Assembly (NCBI RefSeq): GCF_000364445.2
Contig: NZ_CP043538.1
Location: 873,611 to 937,610, forward strand
Length of the DNA: 64,000 nt
From: Methylobacterium mesophilicum SR1.6/6
Lineage (GTDB): Bacteria; Pseudomonadota; Alphaproteobacteria; Rhizobiales; Beijerinckiaceae
Direction: 5' to 3'
Shown here: one piece after another, positions 44,291 to 53,304 of the stretch
Position numbering within the stretch: the stretch's first letter is position 1
Layout: each line of letters begins with the position of its first letter
Program-made: the position numbers and the translations under genes
The notes under the pieces: model-generated
What the model was told of the DNA's origin: nothing
Databases searched by the model: none
Seen by the model: the letters and a program-made list of their open reading frames with translations, nothing else

Positions 44291-44981
44291 CGCAGGCCTC
44301 CAGCACCCAGCGGCAGTCCTCCGTCCCGGCCGGCGCGCCGCGGCAGCGGGCGAGCTCGACCCGCCAGCGCGCGCGGCCGAGGCCGGGCGTAGGAAGTTCG
44401 GCGGACGGGTGCGCGGCCACCCGCCAGCGCGTCAGCGCGGCGCTCGGAGCCGAGAGCGGCGCGGGGTCCCGGCCGATGCGGCGCAGCAGGAGCACGCTGA
44501 CGCCGGAGGCTTCGGCGGCGAGCTGCAGCCGCCGCGTGCCGGTCAGCCCGGCCCGCGAGACCTCGCCGACGACCGCGGCGAGCCCCGCGCAGCGCGCGCC
44601 CTCCTCCAAGAGGGGCAAGACCGCGTCGTCGCGGTACGTCTCGGCGTAGATCACCCGGTCGGGATGCAACCCGGCCCCGGCCAAACCCGGGGCGAACAGA
44701 TCGCGCGCGGACAGGCACCACAGTACCGGACCGGGCAGGCGGGCGAGGATGCCGGCGGTAAACAGGGTACGCGCCGCCGCGTGCGCGAGACCGGGCTCGG
44801 CGGGCGCGATCTCCTGCAGGGCGCCGAGGCGCAGGCCGCCATCCGGCAGCCGGGCGTCGAGCGCGTCGACCCCGAACGGAAGGTGGGCCGATCTCGCGGT
44901 CGCGTGCGTGCGGGTGCCGCGTTCCAGGCACGCGATCTCGTCGCGCAACTGCCTCAGGGTCTCGCGCTGCATGGCCGACAT
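44205..44981 (-). CDS. imuA: ImuA, RecA-like mutasome accessory protein
   Basis: 258 residues related to the RecA/SulA-like ImuA family: LPFGVDALDARLPDGGLRLG, LQEIAPAEPGLAHAAARTLF, VLWCLSARDLFAPGLAGAGL, HPDRVIYAETYRDDAVLPLL, and LLLRRIGRDPAPLSAPSAAL. The P-loop is degenerate, as in other ImuA proteins. First gene of the imuA-imuB-dnaE2 cassette, with an SOS box 96 bases upstream of its start. Needed with ImuB and DnaE2 for damage-induced mutagenesis in Caulobacter and relatives. Confidence 0.87.
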   Translation of the reverse strand: MSAMQRETLRQLRDEIACLERGTRTHATARSAHLPFGVDALDARLPDGGLRLGALQEIAPAEPGLAHAAARTLFTAGILARLPGPVLWCLSARDLFAPGLAGAGLHPDRVIYAETYRDDAVLPLLEEGARCAGLAAVVGEVSRAGLTGTRRLQLAAEASGVSVLLLRRIGRDPAPLSAPSAALTRWRVAAHPSAELPTPGLGRARWRVELARCRGAPAGTEDCRWVLEACDETGRLALAADLVDRSAAARRHERAAAR

Positions 44982-45077
44982 TCACGGGACAGCGCCTTCG
45001 CGCGAGCCGGCCCGGGAGGCAAGGGCGCACCTTCGAGAACTGACCTGGTCGACGTCCATGCCCGCGCCCCGCTATAG

Positions 45078-45092
45078 GAACATAACGGGAAC
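45078..45092 (-). promoter_or_regulatory. LexA (SOS) box upstream of imuA
   Basis: GAAC-ATAACGG-GAAC, i.e. GTTC-N7-GTTC on the imuA strand, the direct-repeat SOS box of alphaproteobacteria. It lies 96 bases before the imuA start, so the imuAB cassette is predicted to be damage-inducible. Confidence 0.85.
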
Positions 45093-45182
45093 AGACAGGA
45101 CGCGCCGGTGCAGGTCAATGAACATGATCCGGCGGGACAGCGGATCGCTGTGCAGCCCTGTGGACACATCCGGAGTTCGTGA

Positions 45183-45425
45183 ATGGGGGCCAGACGTTAC
45201 CGCTTCCACTGCACCGATGGCCGGGACGCGGTCTTCGACCTGAGCGGCCGGCTCGTACAGCGTGAGCGTGACCTGCGGGGCTTCGCCGAGCAGGCGGCCC
45301 GCGCGCTGATGCGGGGAGGGGACGCACACGACGCCTGGGTGGGCTGGGCCGTCGACGTCTACGACCCCCTCGGCCGTCGTCGCATGACGCTGCCCTTCGC
45401 CGACGTGCCGCGCGAGGGCCGCTGA
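45183..45425 (+). CDS. DUF6894 family small protein
   Basis: 80 residues: GARRYRFHCTDGRDAVFDLS, then VQRERDLRGFAEQAARALMR, then WVGWAVDVYDPLGRRRMTLP. This matches the short DUF6894 pattern (an N-terminal YxFxxxDG strand, a helix and a central tryptophan-bearing strand), abundant in Methylobacterium and Bradyrhizobium. No biochemical role is known. It is divergent from imuA with the LexA box between, so it might also be SOS-influenced, but the box lies 91 bases before its start and no promoter was defined. Confidence 0.7.
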   Translation: MGARRYRFHCTDGRDAVFDLSGRLVQRERDLRGFAEQAARALMRGGDAHDAWVGWAVDVYDPLGRRRMTLPFADVPREGR

Positions 45426-45563
45426 GCACTTCCGCGCCGGTGCGGCTCGTCCCGCCCGGTCCGCGTCGATCGACGGCCGCCGCAATCCGGCGGCCCGGCG
45501 CACGAGCCGCTCTCGTAGGGATCCGAGCGACCACCTCGGCCGTCCAGTCGCGCTTGGCGTCGA

Positions 45564-46316
45564 CTAGACGTCGAGGGTCTTGCGGGCGAAGCTCTCGATG
45601 TAGTCGACGAGATTGTCCGAGGCGGCGCCGGCGGCATCGACGTCACGGCGCGCGACCGCCTCGCAGACGTCGGCGTGGAGGTTTGCGGCCAGCGGCAGAT
45701 CGGCGGCCTGCTTGTAGTGCTGGTACCAGAAACGCCGGGACAGGCCCGCCATGCTCTCCAGCGCGCGCACCGCGAACTCGTTGCGCGAGGCCGTCGCGAT
45801 CAGGTCGTTGAATTGACGGTCGAGGCGCATGAACGCCAGGTCGTCCGACGCCGTGGCCGCCTCGCGCATGTCCTGCGCGAGGCCGGCGAAGACTTCTCGC
45901 TCTTCCTTGGTGGACCGTTCCGCGGCGAGGCGGGCGATCAGGCGCTCCAGCACGCGGCGGGTCTCCAGCAGGCGCAGCTGGGTGCGTATGTTGATGTCGG
46001 AGACGAGGATGCCGCGCCTCGGCATGACCACGACGAGGCCGTCGCGGGCGAGACGCTGCAGGGCTTCCCGAATCGGGGTGCGGCCGATCCCGAGGCGCTG
46101 AACCAGGTTCTGCTCGCCGAGCACCATGCCGGGCGGGAGGACGAGCGTCGTGATCAGCTCCTCCAATTCTTGATAGGCTCGGTCCGTGAGCGTCAGATCG
46201 GGCAGGTCTTCCTGGTCGACGGTCGCGTCGAGCGCCCCCTTCACGGCCTTCCTCGCCCTCTTCTCGTCACGTGGTGCAGTTCGGACCGACGTCGTCTTCC
46301 CGGTCACGAAGTTCAT
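45564..46316 (-). CDS. GntR-family regulator, FadR/FCD subfamily
   Basis: 250 residues. The winged HTH is clear (TDRAYQELEELITTLVLPPG, then LGEQNLVQRLGIGRTPIREA, then LQRLARDGLVVVMPRRGILV), followed by the all-helical FCD ligand domain (LLETRRVLERLIARLAAERS; FMRLDRQFNDLIATASRNEF). Such proteins repress organic-acid or sugar-acid catabolism genes and are released by a pathway metabolite. ATG 46316 has AAGGGGG upstream. It is divergent from an MFS importer, with a TGATATATC motif between, and the same motif occurs before the fatty-acid-hydroxylase operon 1.6 kb away. Confidence 0.9.
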   Translation of the reverse strand: MNFVTGKTTSVRTAPRDEKRARKAVKGALDATVDQEDLPDLTLTDRAYQELEELITTLVLPPGMVLGEQNLVQRLGIGRTPIREALQRLARDGLVVVMPRRGILVSDINIRTQLRLLETRRVLERLIARLAAERSTKEEREVFAGLAQDMREAATASDDLAFMRLDRQFNDLIATASRNEFAVRALESMAGLSRRFWYQHYKQAADLPLAANLHADVCEAVARRDVDAAGAASDNLVDYIESFARKTLDV

Positions 46317-46409
46317 GGCCGACAACCCCCTTGCCCTGGCCGTTCCGCGCACCGCGGCACTTTAGATGTGCATGGTGCGGCGCCTAGTCAGGCGCAAGGG
46401 GCATACGTC

Positions 46410-46419
46410 TGATATATCT
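46410..46419. promoter_or_regulatory. TGATATATC motif between gntR and MFS gene
   Basis: TCTGATATATCT in the 167-base divergent promoter region. TGATATATCA (its near match at 47982-47991) is a perfect palindrome of the size bound by FCD-type GntR repressors. A direct repeat ATCCTGCA occurs nearby, at about 46436 and 46448. Confidence 0.5.
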
Positions 46420-46483
46420 TGCGATGATCATAAGTATCCTGCATGAACATCCTGCACATACCAAAAATGCAGGGAGGCAGGAG

Positions 46484-47908
46484 ATGGTAGGGCAAATCGC
46501 GATACCCGCCGGCGACGTGCTGCCGGAACGCGCTACGACCGGCTCCCCCGCCCGCGTTGCGGCCGGGTCGAGCGCGGTGATCGCGGCGCGCCTCGAGCGC
46601 CTGCCGATGACCGGCTTCCAGCGCAATATCTTTCTCATCATCGCGACCGCCTGGTTCTTCGACTCGATCGACCTCGGCTCGCTCACCTTCCTTCTCGGCT
46701 CGATCAAGACGGAGTTCGGGCTCTCGACCGCCCAGGCCGGGCTCCTGTCGAGCATGAGCTTCATCGGCATGTTCGCCGGCGCGGCGCTCTCCGGGATGCT
46801 CGCCGACCGCTTTGGCCGGAAGCTTGTCTTCCAGATCAGCATGGTGTTCTGGGGCCTGGGCAGCGCGTGGTGCGCCTACGCGCCCGACGCGACCATGCTC
46901 GGCTACGCCCGCCTGCTCCTCGGGTTCGGCATGGGCATGGAGTTCCCGGTGGCCCTGGCCATCGTCTCCGAGTTCCTGCCGACGGATAAGCGCGGCCGCT
47001 ACCTTGCCATCATGGAGGGCTTCTGGCCGCTGGGCTTCATCGCGGCGGGCTGCCTCAGCTACGTCCTGTTGAGCTATTTCGATTGGCGGGCGGTCTTCCT
47101 GGCGCAGGCCGTGCCGGCCCTGTTCCTGTTCGTGATCCGTTTCCTGGTGCCGGAGTCGCCGCGCTGGCTCGCGGACCGCGGGCGGCACGACGAGGCCGAC
47201 CGCGTGATGGCGACCATCGAGACGAAGGTGGCCGCGCGACTCGACGGCCGGGCGCTGTCCGAGCCGAAGGTCCTGCCCGAGCAGGCTCAGGGCGAGCGTC
47301 GCTTCTCGTTCCTTGAACTCTGGAGCCCGGGCTACGCCAGCCGCACGGTCATGATCTGGCTGACGTGGTTCTTCGCGCTGCTGGGCTTCTACGGACTTAC
47401 CACCTGGCTCGGAGCCCTGCTGCAGGATGCAGGCTACAGCGTCGCCAAGTCAGTGACCTACACGATCCTGATCTCGCTCGCAGGCGTGCCGGGCTTCATC
47501 GCCTCGGCCATCCTCGTCGAACGCTGGGGCCGCAAGCCGACCGCCGTCCTGATGCTGCTGGGCAGCGCCGTGGCGGCCTACCTCTACGGCCATTCGCCGA
47601 ACTTCACCTGGCTGATCGCCTTCGGGCTGATGATGCAGTTCTTCCTGTTCGGCATGTGGTCTGTGCTCTACGCCTACACGCCCGAGCTCTACCCGACCCG
47701 TGCACGCGCGACCGGGGCCGGCTGCGCCTCGGCCGTCGGCCGCGTCGGCTCGCTGATCGGCCCCTACGTCATCGGGCTCATCCTGCCCACGCTCGGCCAC
47801 GGCGGCGTGTTCGCCTTGGGCGCCGGGTCGTTCGTCATCGCCGCGGCGAGCGTCGGCATCCTCGGCATCGAGACCAAGGGCAGATCCCTGGAGGCGATCT
47901 CGCACTGA
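46484..47908 (+). CDS. MFS importer (aromatic-acid/sugar-porter like)
   Basis: 474 residues, twelve helices. The first loop has GMLADRFGRKLVFQISMVFW (motif A) and the C-terminal half has ILVERWGRKPTAVLMLLGSA; the tail LGIETKGRSLEAISH is the PETKG-like motif of sugar/organic-acid porters. SIDLGSLTFLLGSIKTEFGL in helix 1 has the Asp typical of proton symporters. ATG 46484 follows AGGGAGGCAGGAG. The substrate is unknown; position beside a GntR regulator and a catabolic cluster suggests import of the cluster's substrate. Confidence 0.87.
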   Translation: MVGQIAIPAGDVLPERATTGSPARVAAGSSAVIAARLERLPMTGFQRNIFLIIATAWFFDSIDLGSLTFLLGSIKTEFGLSTAQAGLLSSMSFIGMFAGAALSGMLADRFGRKLVFQISMVFWGLGSAWCAYAPDATMLGYARLLLGFGMGMEFPVALAIVSEFLPTDKRGRYLAIMEGFWPLGFIAAGCLSYVLLSYFDWRAVFLAQAVPALFLFVIRFLVPESPRWLADRGRHDEADRVMATIETKVAARLDGRALSEPKVLPEQAQGERRFSFLELWSPGYASRTVMIWLTWFFALLGFYGLTTWLGALLQDAGYSVAKSVTYTILISLAGVPGFIASAILVERWGRKPTAVLMLLGSAVAAYLYGHSPNFTWLIAFGLMMQFFLFGMWSVLYAYTPELYPTRARATGAGCASAVGRVGSLIGPYVIGLILPTLGHGGVFALGAGSFVIAAASVGILGIETKGRSLEAISH

Positions 47909-47973
47909 TCGAAGAGGAGGGAAACGCGCGGCGCCTCGCACCCCCAACCTGCGGCGAAAGCCGCCCTCAATTG

Positions 47974-48001
47974 TTGACATCTGATATATCAATGATATTC
48001 A
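47974..48001 (+). promoter_or_regulatory. Sigma-70-like promoter overlapped by a TGATATATCA palindrome
   Basis: TTGACA (47974-47979), 16 bases, TATTCA (47996-48001). The spacer contains the perfect palindrome TGATATATCA (47982-47991), matching the site between gntR and its MFS neighbour. It precedes the fatty-acid-hydroxylase operon by about 280 bases, within a 370-base gap that is otherwise featureless. Confidence 0.55.
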
Positions 48002-48278
48002 CATGGTGAGGTGGGACGAGTGAATAGGTACCGGGCTGCGCGCGGCGGGAGGAACGTCGACTCGCACCGTCCATCGAGGATGCGATGGACACCCGGCAAA
48101 CCTGTCCGGGAGAGCCGCTCGCCTCACCAAAGATCACGGGGTCACACGGTGCAGTGTCTGCCGCCGCGCGACCGACTCATCTATCGAGCGGCGCTTCGCC
48201 GACGATGACCGACTGAACAGCTTCGCTAGAGCGGTCGACACGACCGCTCAAAGCGCATTCGGATAGGGGAGAGGTGCA

Positions 48279-49070
48279 ATGGAACTCGCGGTCTCCAAGA
48301 TGAGCGCGCGGCAGCGGAATTACAGGGCCAACTACCGGCAGCGCGTCGCAGGCTGGTACAACGGCTTCCTGCACATCGCGATCATCTACACCATCGGCCT
48401 GACGGCGCTGTACATCTACATTTCGAACATCAAGGCCCCGACCTGGGCGGAACTCGCCACGGTGCCGGTCGTGTTCCTGTTCTGCAACTTCTTCGAGTGG
48501 TGGCTGCACCGCTACGTGATGCACCGCCCGCAGAGCAATCCGATCGGCCGCGCCGTCTACAACCGGCACACGCTCCAGCACCACCAGTTCTTCACCGATC
48601 ACGAGATGCGCTTCGCCGATCATCGCGACTACCGGGTGACGTTCTTTCCACCCTACGCGCTCGCGACCTTCACGCTGATGTCGATCCCGGGCGCCATCGT
48701 GCTCGGCAACGTGTTCACAGCCAACGTCGGCTGGCTGTTCATCACCACGACGACCAGCATCTACATGATCTACGAGTTCATGCACTTCTGCTGCCACGTC
48801 GAGGACAACTGGTTCGTCCGGAACATGCCGTTCATCAACACGAATCGTCGGCATCACACCGCGCACCATGACCAATCGATCATGATGGAGCGGAACATGA
48901 ACCTCACCTTCCCGATCATGGACTGGCTGTTCGGCACCTCGGACCTCAACCGCGGCCTCATCGGCACGCTCTTCAACGGCTACGACACGCGCCACGTGAG
49001 GACCAACATGCGCAAGACGTCGCGCACGCCCGGAGCCGCCGAACCCGGCGCAATGCAGCCGGCCGAGTAA
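48279..49070 (+). CDS. Fatty-acid hydroxylase / sterol desaturase superfamily membrane protein
   Basis: 263 residues with several membrane helices and the di-iron histidine clusters: WWLHRYVMH, HTLQHHQFFTDHEM, EFMHFCCH and RRHHTAHHDQS. These enzymes hydroxylate or desaturate hydrophobic substrates (fatty acyl chains, carotenoids, sterols or similar) at the inner membrane. The pattern fits the superfamily but not a specific member. AGGGGAGAGG precedes the ATG. First gene of a run with two small membrane proteins and a DUF6166 protein; proximity to the GntR/MFS pair and the palindrome at 47982 suggests shared control. Confidence 0.85.
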   Translation: MELAVSKMSARQRNYRANYRQRVAGWYNGFLHIAIIYTIGLTALYIYISNIKAPTWAELATVPVVFLFCNFFEWWLHRYVMHRPQSNPIGRAVYNRHTLQHHQFFTDHEMRFADHRDYRVTFFPPYALATFTLMSIPGAIVLGNVFTANVGWLFITTTTSIYMIYEFMHFCCHVEDNWFVRNMPFINTNRRHHTAHHDQSIMMERNMNLTFPIMDWLFGTSDLNRGLIGTLFNGYDTRHVRTNMRKTSRTPGAAEPGAMQPAE

Positions 49071-49134
49071 GCCCCCGCCACACGCGACGTGCGGCGCCGA
49101 CGAGACGCGGCCCCGAACAATTGGGAGGTCCTCC

Positions 49135-49524
49135 ATGAGCATGATCGAACCGAACGTCGCCGCGCTGGCGTGGTTCGCCCTCTTCGCCGGCGTCGCCAGC
49201 GTCGGCTTCTACGTCCTCGCGGGCATGTTCCCGCTCGAGACCCGCCCCGACCTGAGGGATCGGCCGCTCGGCCTGCTGCTGCTGGCGGCCAACGTCCTCA
49301 TGCTGCTGGCGCTGGTCGGCGGTGGCCTGGCCTACGGCGCCGCCAATCTGCGCTGGACGAGCCTCGTTATCGTGGGCGGGCTCGCCGTCCTGTTCGCCCC
49401 GGGCCTGTTCAACGTCTGGCCCCAGCGCTGGCGCGACGGCCTGGCCGGGCTCGCCATCGTGCTGGCCGGGCTCGGCGGCGCGCTCGGCCTGCTCCAGCAG
49501 GTCGGCTCCGTCTTCACCCTGTAA
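49135..49524 (+). CDS. Small membrane protein (129 residues)
   Basis: Four hydrophobic segments: LAWFALFAGVASVGFYVLAG, then PLGLLLLAANVLMLLALVGG, then LVIVGGLAVLFAPGLFNVWP, then LAGLAIVLAGLGGALGLLQQ. It has no charged catalytic motif. It starts with GGAGG seven bases before the ATG, 64 bases after the hydroxylase stop. Its chain could be a membrane subunit or electron-transfer partner of the hydroxylase, but no family is recognised. Confidence 0.7.
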   Translation: MSMIEPNVAALAWFALFAGVASVGFYVLAGMFPLETRPDLRDRPLGLLLLAANVLMLLALVGGGLAYGAANLRWTSLVIVGGLAVLFAPGLFNVWPQRWRDGLAGLAIVLAGLGGALGLLQQVGSVFTL

Positions 49525-49552
49525 GAACAACCACCGGTCCGGGAGGAACGTG

Positions 49553-49771
49553 ATGCCGTTTCCCATCAAGTTCGGCTTGTCCGTCGCCGTAGCGCTGGCC
49601 GCGCTCGCGGGGTGGTTCTACATGGGATACCTCGATCAGGTCGGCCCGCGCTGGGCCGTGGCGTTCCTCGGCCCGTTCATGATGGTCAGCCTCTGGATCT
49701 TCCCCGAGGTGATGCGCAACCGCTCCGACGGCCGCACGCCGCGCCATCAGATGAGGGAGGCGCGTTCGTGA
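49553..49771 (+). CDS. Very small membrane protein (72 residues)
   Basis: Two hydrophobic segments (FGLSVAVALAALAGWFYMGY and WAVAFLGPFMMVSLWIFPEV) and a basic tail (RNRSDGRTPRHQMREARS). Good ribosome site (GGGAGGAACG). Its stop overlaps the next start (GTGA). Together with the preceding membrane protein it probably forms a complex in the inner membrane. No family recognised. Confidence 0.65.
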   Translation: MPFPIKFGLSVAVALAALAGWFYMGYLDQVGPRWAVAFLGPFMMVSLWIFPEVMRNRSDGRTPRHQMREARS

Positions 49772-50064
49772 ACAAGGTCTACGTGGGGGACCGCACCATC
49801 GACGGGATCGTCGTCACCGTCGACGGCGAACCGCTCGAGGAAAAGACCGATACGAAGTGCTACTCGCGCAACGGCTTCGAGTGGAGTTACGAGGGGCCGG
49901 AGCCGTCGCAGCTCGCCTACGCGCTGCTCGTCGATCACCTCGGCGACACGGTTGAAGCCGAGCGCCTTCAGCCTCAGTTCATGCGCAGCGTCGTGGCCAA
50001 CTTTCAGAACGAATGGGAGATGACGACGGCCGACATCGACCGCGTCCTGCAGCGCCTCTGTTAG
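49768..50064 (+). CDS. DUF6166 family protein
   Basis: 98 residues from a GTG overlapping the previous stop by four bases. The fold-type DUF6166 signature is visible: NKVYVGDRTIDGIVVTVDGE, then SRNGFEWSYEGPEPSQLAYA, then LLVDHLGDTVEAERLQPQFM and WEMTTADIDRVL. Members are short soluble proteins of unknown function, often near restriction or transfer genes. Its translational coupling to membrane proteins here is unusual. No further gene of the operon follows until 50312. Confidence 0.75.
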   Translation: MNKVYVGDRTIDGIVVTVDGEPLEEKTDTKCYSRNGFEWSYEGPEPSQLAYALLVDHLGDTVEAERLQPQFMRSVVANFQNEWEMTTADIDRVLQRLC

Positions 50065-50311
50065 GCAGGCGTGACGGCGAGCTCAGGCCGAGCGGCGCAC
50101 GGCCGGGCCCTGCAGCAGCGATGCACGCGGATCGCGTCGGATCCGTCCGCCCGAGGATTGCTCCAGTTCTGAACCGCCGAGCCTGGAGCACCATTTCCCG
50201 GCCAGAGTGCGCCTTCCCCGCCGTGAAGACCAAAGCGGCCGGTGACGTCCGGGCATTGATCGACCGCGACGCTCCGAGCGCCGCGGCGAAGACAGAAATG
50301 GAGGAACCGCT

Positions 50312-50575
50312 ATGGTCCGCAGCCCCCTGTCCCGCAGCCTCGCCTGCCTGCTCTGCTTTTCCATACACGGGATCGCCGCGGCTCAGGATAATCCGGCCGG
50401 CGACAGGCCACCCACCGCCGGCAGCGCGACACAAACCAGCGCTGAACCGGGCAGGAACGGCGAGAGCGCCCCGCGCAGGCCTGAAGCTAAGGGAACGACG
50501 GACGTCTCGCCGGGCGTGGGGACGGTCGAGGGCGCAGACGGCAAGCCACCGATCCCGAACCGGCCTGGAAAGTAG
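50312..50575 (+). CDS. Small exported hypothetical protein
   Basis: 87 residues: signal peptide SRSLACLLCFSIHGIAAA (cleavage near AAAQD) and a short mature chain rich in Pro, Gly, Glu and Arg (NPAGDRPPTAGSATQTSAEP; ending IPNRPGK), probably disordered. GGAGGAACC precedes the ATG. No domain recognised. The 307 bases after it hold no gene; an AT-rich stretch near 50755-50880 probably carries the promoter of the downstream thiamine-diphosphate enzyme gene. Confidence 0.55.
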   Translation: MVRSPLSRSLACLLCFSIHGIAAAQDNPAGDRPPTAGSATQTSAEPGRNGESAPRRPEAKGTTDVSPGVGTVEGADGKPPIPNRPGK

Positions 50576-50882
50576 CGGGCCCGGCGAGGAGCCGGCGCGC
50601 CGGGCCGTCGATCGCCCCCGGGCGCCGCTCAGCTGATACCTCGCGCTGTGCGCAGGTGGCATCGTCGATGAAGATGCCGTCGCGACAGCTTTACCCGAAA
50701 CCTCCGGGGGTGAAACTCTCGGGGTTGGGTCGGCATGCCGATAATCGCACCGTCAAATTATTTGTAGAATTGATCGTTACATATGCGGCGTCGTGCAACA
50801 GCGACCCCATTCACTCGATTGACGCTCCGACCGCGTTCATGATCTGCTTTGTTCGATAAGCAATAATACCTTCCGGGAGGTC

Positions 50883-52823
50883 ATGATGAACCAGGATCCT
50901 GCCTCGGTCAGTTCGCGGAGAAGCTTCCTCCGCGCTGCGGCAGTCGGGGCGGGAGCCGCTGCCGCGACCGCCGTCTCGCAGGCCGATGCCGCGACCCAGC
51001 AGAACGGGCTGCCGGCAACCCCGGAGCCGAAGGTCCCGGACGCGGTAGCCTCTCGCGCCTCAGCCCCCCTCCCGAACATCGACTTCCCGATGACCGGGGC
51101 GGACGTGTTCGCGCGCACCTGCAAGGCTGAAGGCTTGGCCGCCCTGTTCTGCTGCCCCGGCAACTATGAAGTCATTCACGCCATCGCCGACCAGGGCATC
51201 CCCGCCTATTCGGGCCGCAACGAGGGCGCGATGGCCAGTGCCGCGGACGCCTTCATCCGGGTGACCGGCGAAGTCGCCGCCTGCTCAGGCACCGAGGGGC
51301 CAGGCTTCACCAACATGATCGGCGCCATCGCCGCCGCCAACTCCTGCCGCACGCCCATGCTCGTGCTCGCCAGCAACCGCGACCTGCGCGGCGAGGATTC
51401 CGAGCAGGGCATCCAGATGCTGTACCAGCAGCCGCTCACGGAAGGGATCAAGAAGTACGGCAAGCGCCTGATCCTGCCGTCCCGGGTACACGAGTACGCG
51501 GCCTATGCGTTCCGCCAGTTGCGCACGGGCATCCCGGGACCGGTGCACCTGGACTTCCCGAAGGAGGTCGCCGTCGCCCGGTTCCGGACGGCCCGGGACA
51601 TCGCCTACAACGTGGAGAAGGATCGCTATCGCACCGAGAGCCGGCCCGGACCGGCCGCCGCCGACATCCGCAAGGCGGTAGCGCTGATCCAGCAGGCGCA
51701 GCGGCCGATCATCGTGTCCTCCACTGGCGTGTTCTACAGCCGGGCCTGGGATGCCTTGCGCGCCTTCGCCGAACAGGCGCAGATCCCGGTCGTCGAATCC
51801 GGCCCGGTGCGCGGGCAATTCCCCGACAACCATCCCCTGACCGCGAGCGATGCGCCGAGCGCGCTGCCCAGCGCCGACCTGGTGCTTCTCGTCGGCCAGT
51901 ACTGCATGCCGACGGTGGGCGAGTACGCCTTCGGGCCGGACGCCAAGTACATCCGCATCGAGCCCGAGGGCGGGGACATCGGCCGCAACCTGCCGATCGA
52001 CCTCGGCATCGTGAGCGACGAGCGCTTGGCGCTCGAGGCCCTGGCGGAGGCCTGTCCCAAGCTGGCCCACGACCCGTGGCTGAACGAGATCGCCACAGCT
52101 CGCAAGGCGTTCCTCGCGGAGAATGACCGGTACTACGGGCTCGGACGCGGCTACACCGATGCCGTCCATCCGGCGGTGATCGGCAAGGAGTTGGCCGACT
52201 TCCTGTACCGCGGCGACCTCCCGCCCGATCAGACGACCGTGGTCTCGGGCGGCTACGGCATCGCCCGCTACACCCGCCGCTGGCTGCAGGCCAATCGCGC
52301 CGGACAGATCTGCAACGGGGCCTACCAGTACGGGGCGATCGGACCGGACGTCGGCTATGCCGTGGGCGTCGCCGCGGCCGTCCAGAGCGGCATCGGTCCG
52401 CAGGCTGCCCACAAGGGGCACCCGATCGTCTGCATCACGGGCGACGCCGGCTTCGGCTTCACCGGGATGGAGGTCGAGACCCTGGCGAAGTACCGGATGC
52501 CGGTGGTGATCATCGTCTACAACAACAATTCCTGGGGTACGTGGTACCCGGCCCGCAACGAGGCGAACCGCGCGCCCCTGCACCTGTTTCAGGAGAACCT
52601 GCGCTACGACCGGGTCGCCGAGGGCCTCGGCGGGCACGGCGAGTACGTGTGCACCCCCGAGGCGTTCCGTCCGGCTCTGGAACGCGCCTGGAAGGTGGCC
52701 GAGACCGAGAGCCGGCCGACCGTGATCAACTGCCAGGCCAAGAAGGACTTCTGGGTCAAGGAGGCCTACGAGCCCGGCTTCCTCGGCAAGGTCGAGCCGG
52801 GCGTGATGGCCTATTATCACTGA
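50883..52823 (+). CDS. Tat-exported thiamine-diphosphate-dependent enzyme (acetolactate synthase/lyase-like)
   Basis: 646 residues. The N terminus, [20 protein letters not shown], is a twin-arginine signal, so the enzyme is predicted in the periplasm, unusual for this superfamily. After a linker come the PYR domain ([20 protein letters not shown]; the cofactor-activating Glu in [20 protein letters not shown]), a central domain ([20 protein letters not shown]) and the PP domain ([37 protein letters not shown], the GDG-x-NN motif). It decarboxylates or cleaves a 2-oxo or 2-hydroxyacyl substrate, not identifiable. It is followed five bases later by an unknown protein and a cytochrome. Confidence 0.9.
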   Translation: MMNQDPASVSSRRSFLRAAAVGAGAAAATAVSQADAATQQNGLPATPEPKVPDAVASRASAPLPNIDFPMTGADVFARTCKAEGLAALFCCPGNYEVIHAIADQGIPAYSGRNEGAMASAADAFIRVTGEVAACSGTEGPGFTNMIGAIAAANSCRTPMLVLASNRDLRGEDSEQGIQMLYQQPLTEGIKKYGKRLILPSRVHEYAAYAFRQLRTGIPGPVHLDFPKEVAVARFRTARDIAYNVEKDRYRTESRPGPAAADIRKAVALIQQAQRPIIVSSTGVFYSRAWDALRAFAEQAQIPVVESGPVRGQFPDNHPLTASDAPSALPSADLVLLVGQYCMPTVGEYAFGPDAKYIRIEPEGGDIGRNLPIDLGIVSDERLALEALAEACPKLAHDPWLNEIATARKAFLAENDRYYGLGRGYTDAVHPAVIGKELADFLYRGDLPPDQTTVVSGGYGIARYTRRWLQANRAGQICNGAYQYGAIGPDVGYAVGVAAAVQSGIGPQAAHKGHPIVCITGDAGFGFTGMEVETLAKYRMPVVIIVYNNNSWGTWYPARNEANRAPLHLFQENLRYDRVAEGLGGHGEYVCTPEAFRPALERAWKVAETESRPTVINCQAKKDFWVKEAYEPGFLGKVEPGVMAYYH

Positions 52824-52827
52824 CGCC

Positions 52828-53304
52828 GTGTGCACCAGCCCCGCACAGCAAGCCGCTGCCGTCCTGTATCGCTATGCGGATCGCGGCGTGTTCCTGGAGT
52901 TTGAAGAGCACGCCGGTCGCGACGGCGTCTGGGCGGCCGAGTTCCGGTGGATGCTGCCGCGTCGGCTGCGCGTCGTCGCCGATCCGCGGCAGGGCCGGTT
53001 GACCTGCCCGGCCCTGCTGCTCGACATCGAGGCGCGCTCGCCCCTGCGCGCGGCCATCGACGCGTTCCTGGAGGGGCGCCATGCCGAGGAACTGCCGGAG
53101 CATCGGCGCATCGATCCATCGCGCGCCAAGGTCACCCCTTCGCTGCGGGCACGGCGCCTCACCCTGGCCTTGCGCGTGGCGGACGACCGAGACTGGGCCT
53201 ACGCCACCGGCAAGCTGGTCAATGTCGTGCACGAGCTGATGTTGTTTCTGAACATGTACTGGACCGACTATGCGCATCGGTCCCTCGGAGCACCGCAGGA
53301 ATGA
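52828..53304 (+). CDS. Conserved-looking protein of unknown function
   Basis: 158 residues from GTG 52828, five bases after the thiamine-diphosphate enzyme. Ordered throughout: AAAVLYRYADRGVFLEFEEH, then WAAEFRWMLPRRLRVVADPR, then FLEGRHAEELPEHRRIDPSR, then GKLVNVVHELMLFLNMYWTD. No signal peptide and no recognised motif. Its stop overlaps the cytochrome start (ATGA), so the three genes form one translation-coupled unit. A role as an assembly factor or partner is possible but not shown. Confidence 0.65.
   Translation: MCTSPAQQAAAVLYRYADRGVFLEFEEHAGRDGVWAAEFRWMLPRRLRVVADPRQGRLTCPALLLDIEARSPLRAAIDAFLEGRHAEELPEHRRIDPSRAKVTPSLRARRLTLALRVADDRDWAYATGKLVNVVHELMLFLNMYWTDYAHRSLGAPQE

Noticed and set aside
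42956..44392. Long plus-strand frame opposite imuB
   Set aside because: Low-complexity Arg/Ala/Gly shadow; imuB on the minus strand has clear family motifs and length.
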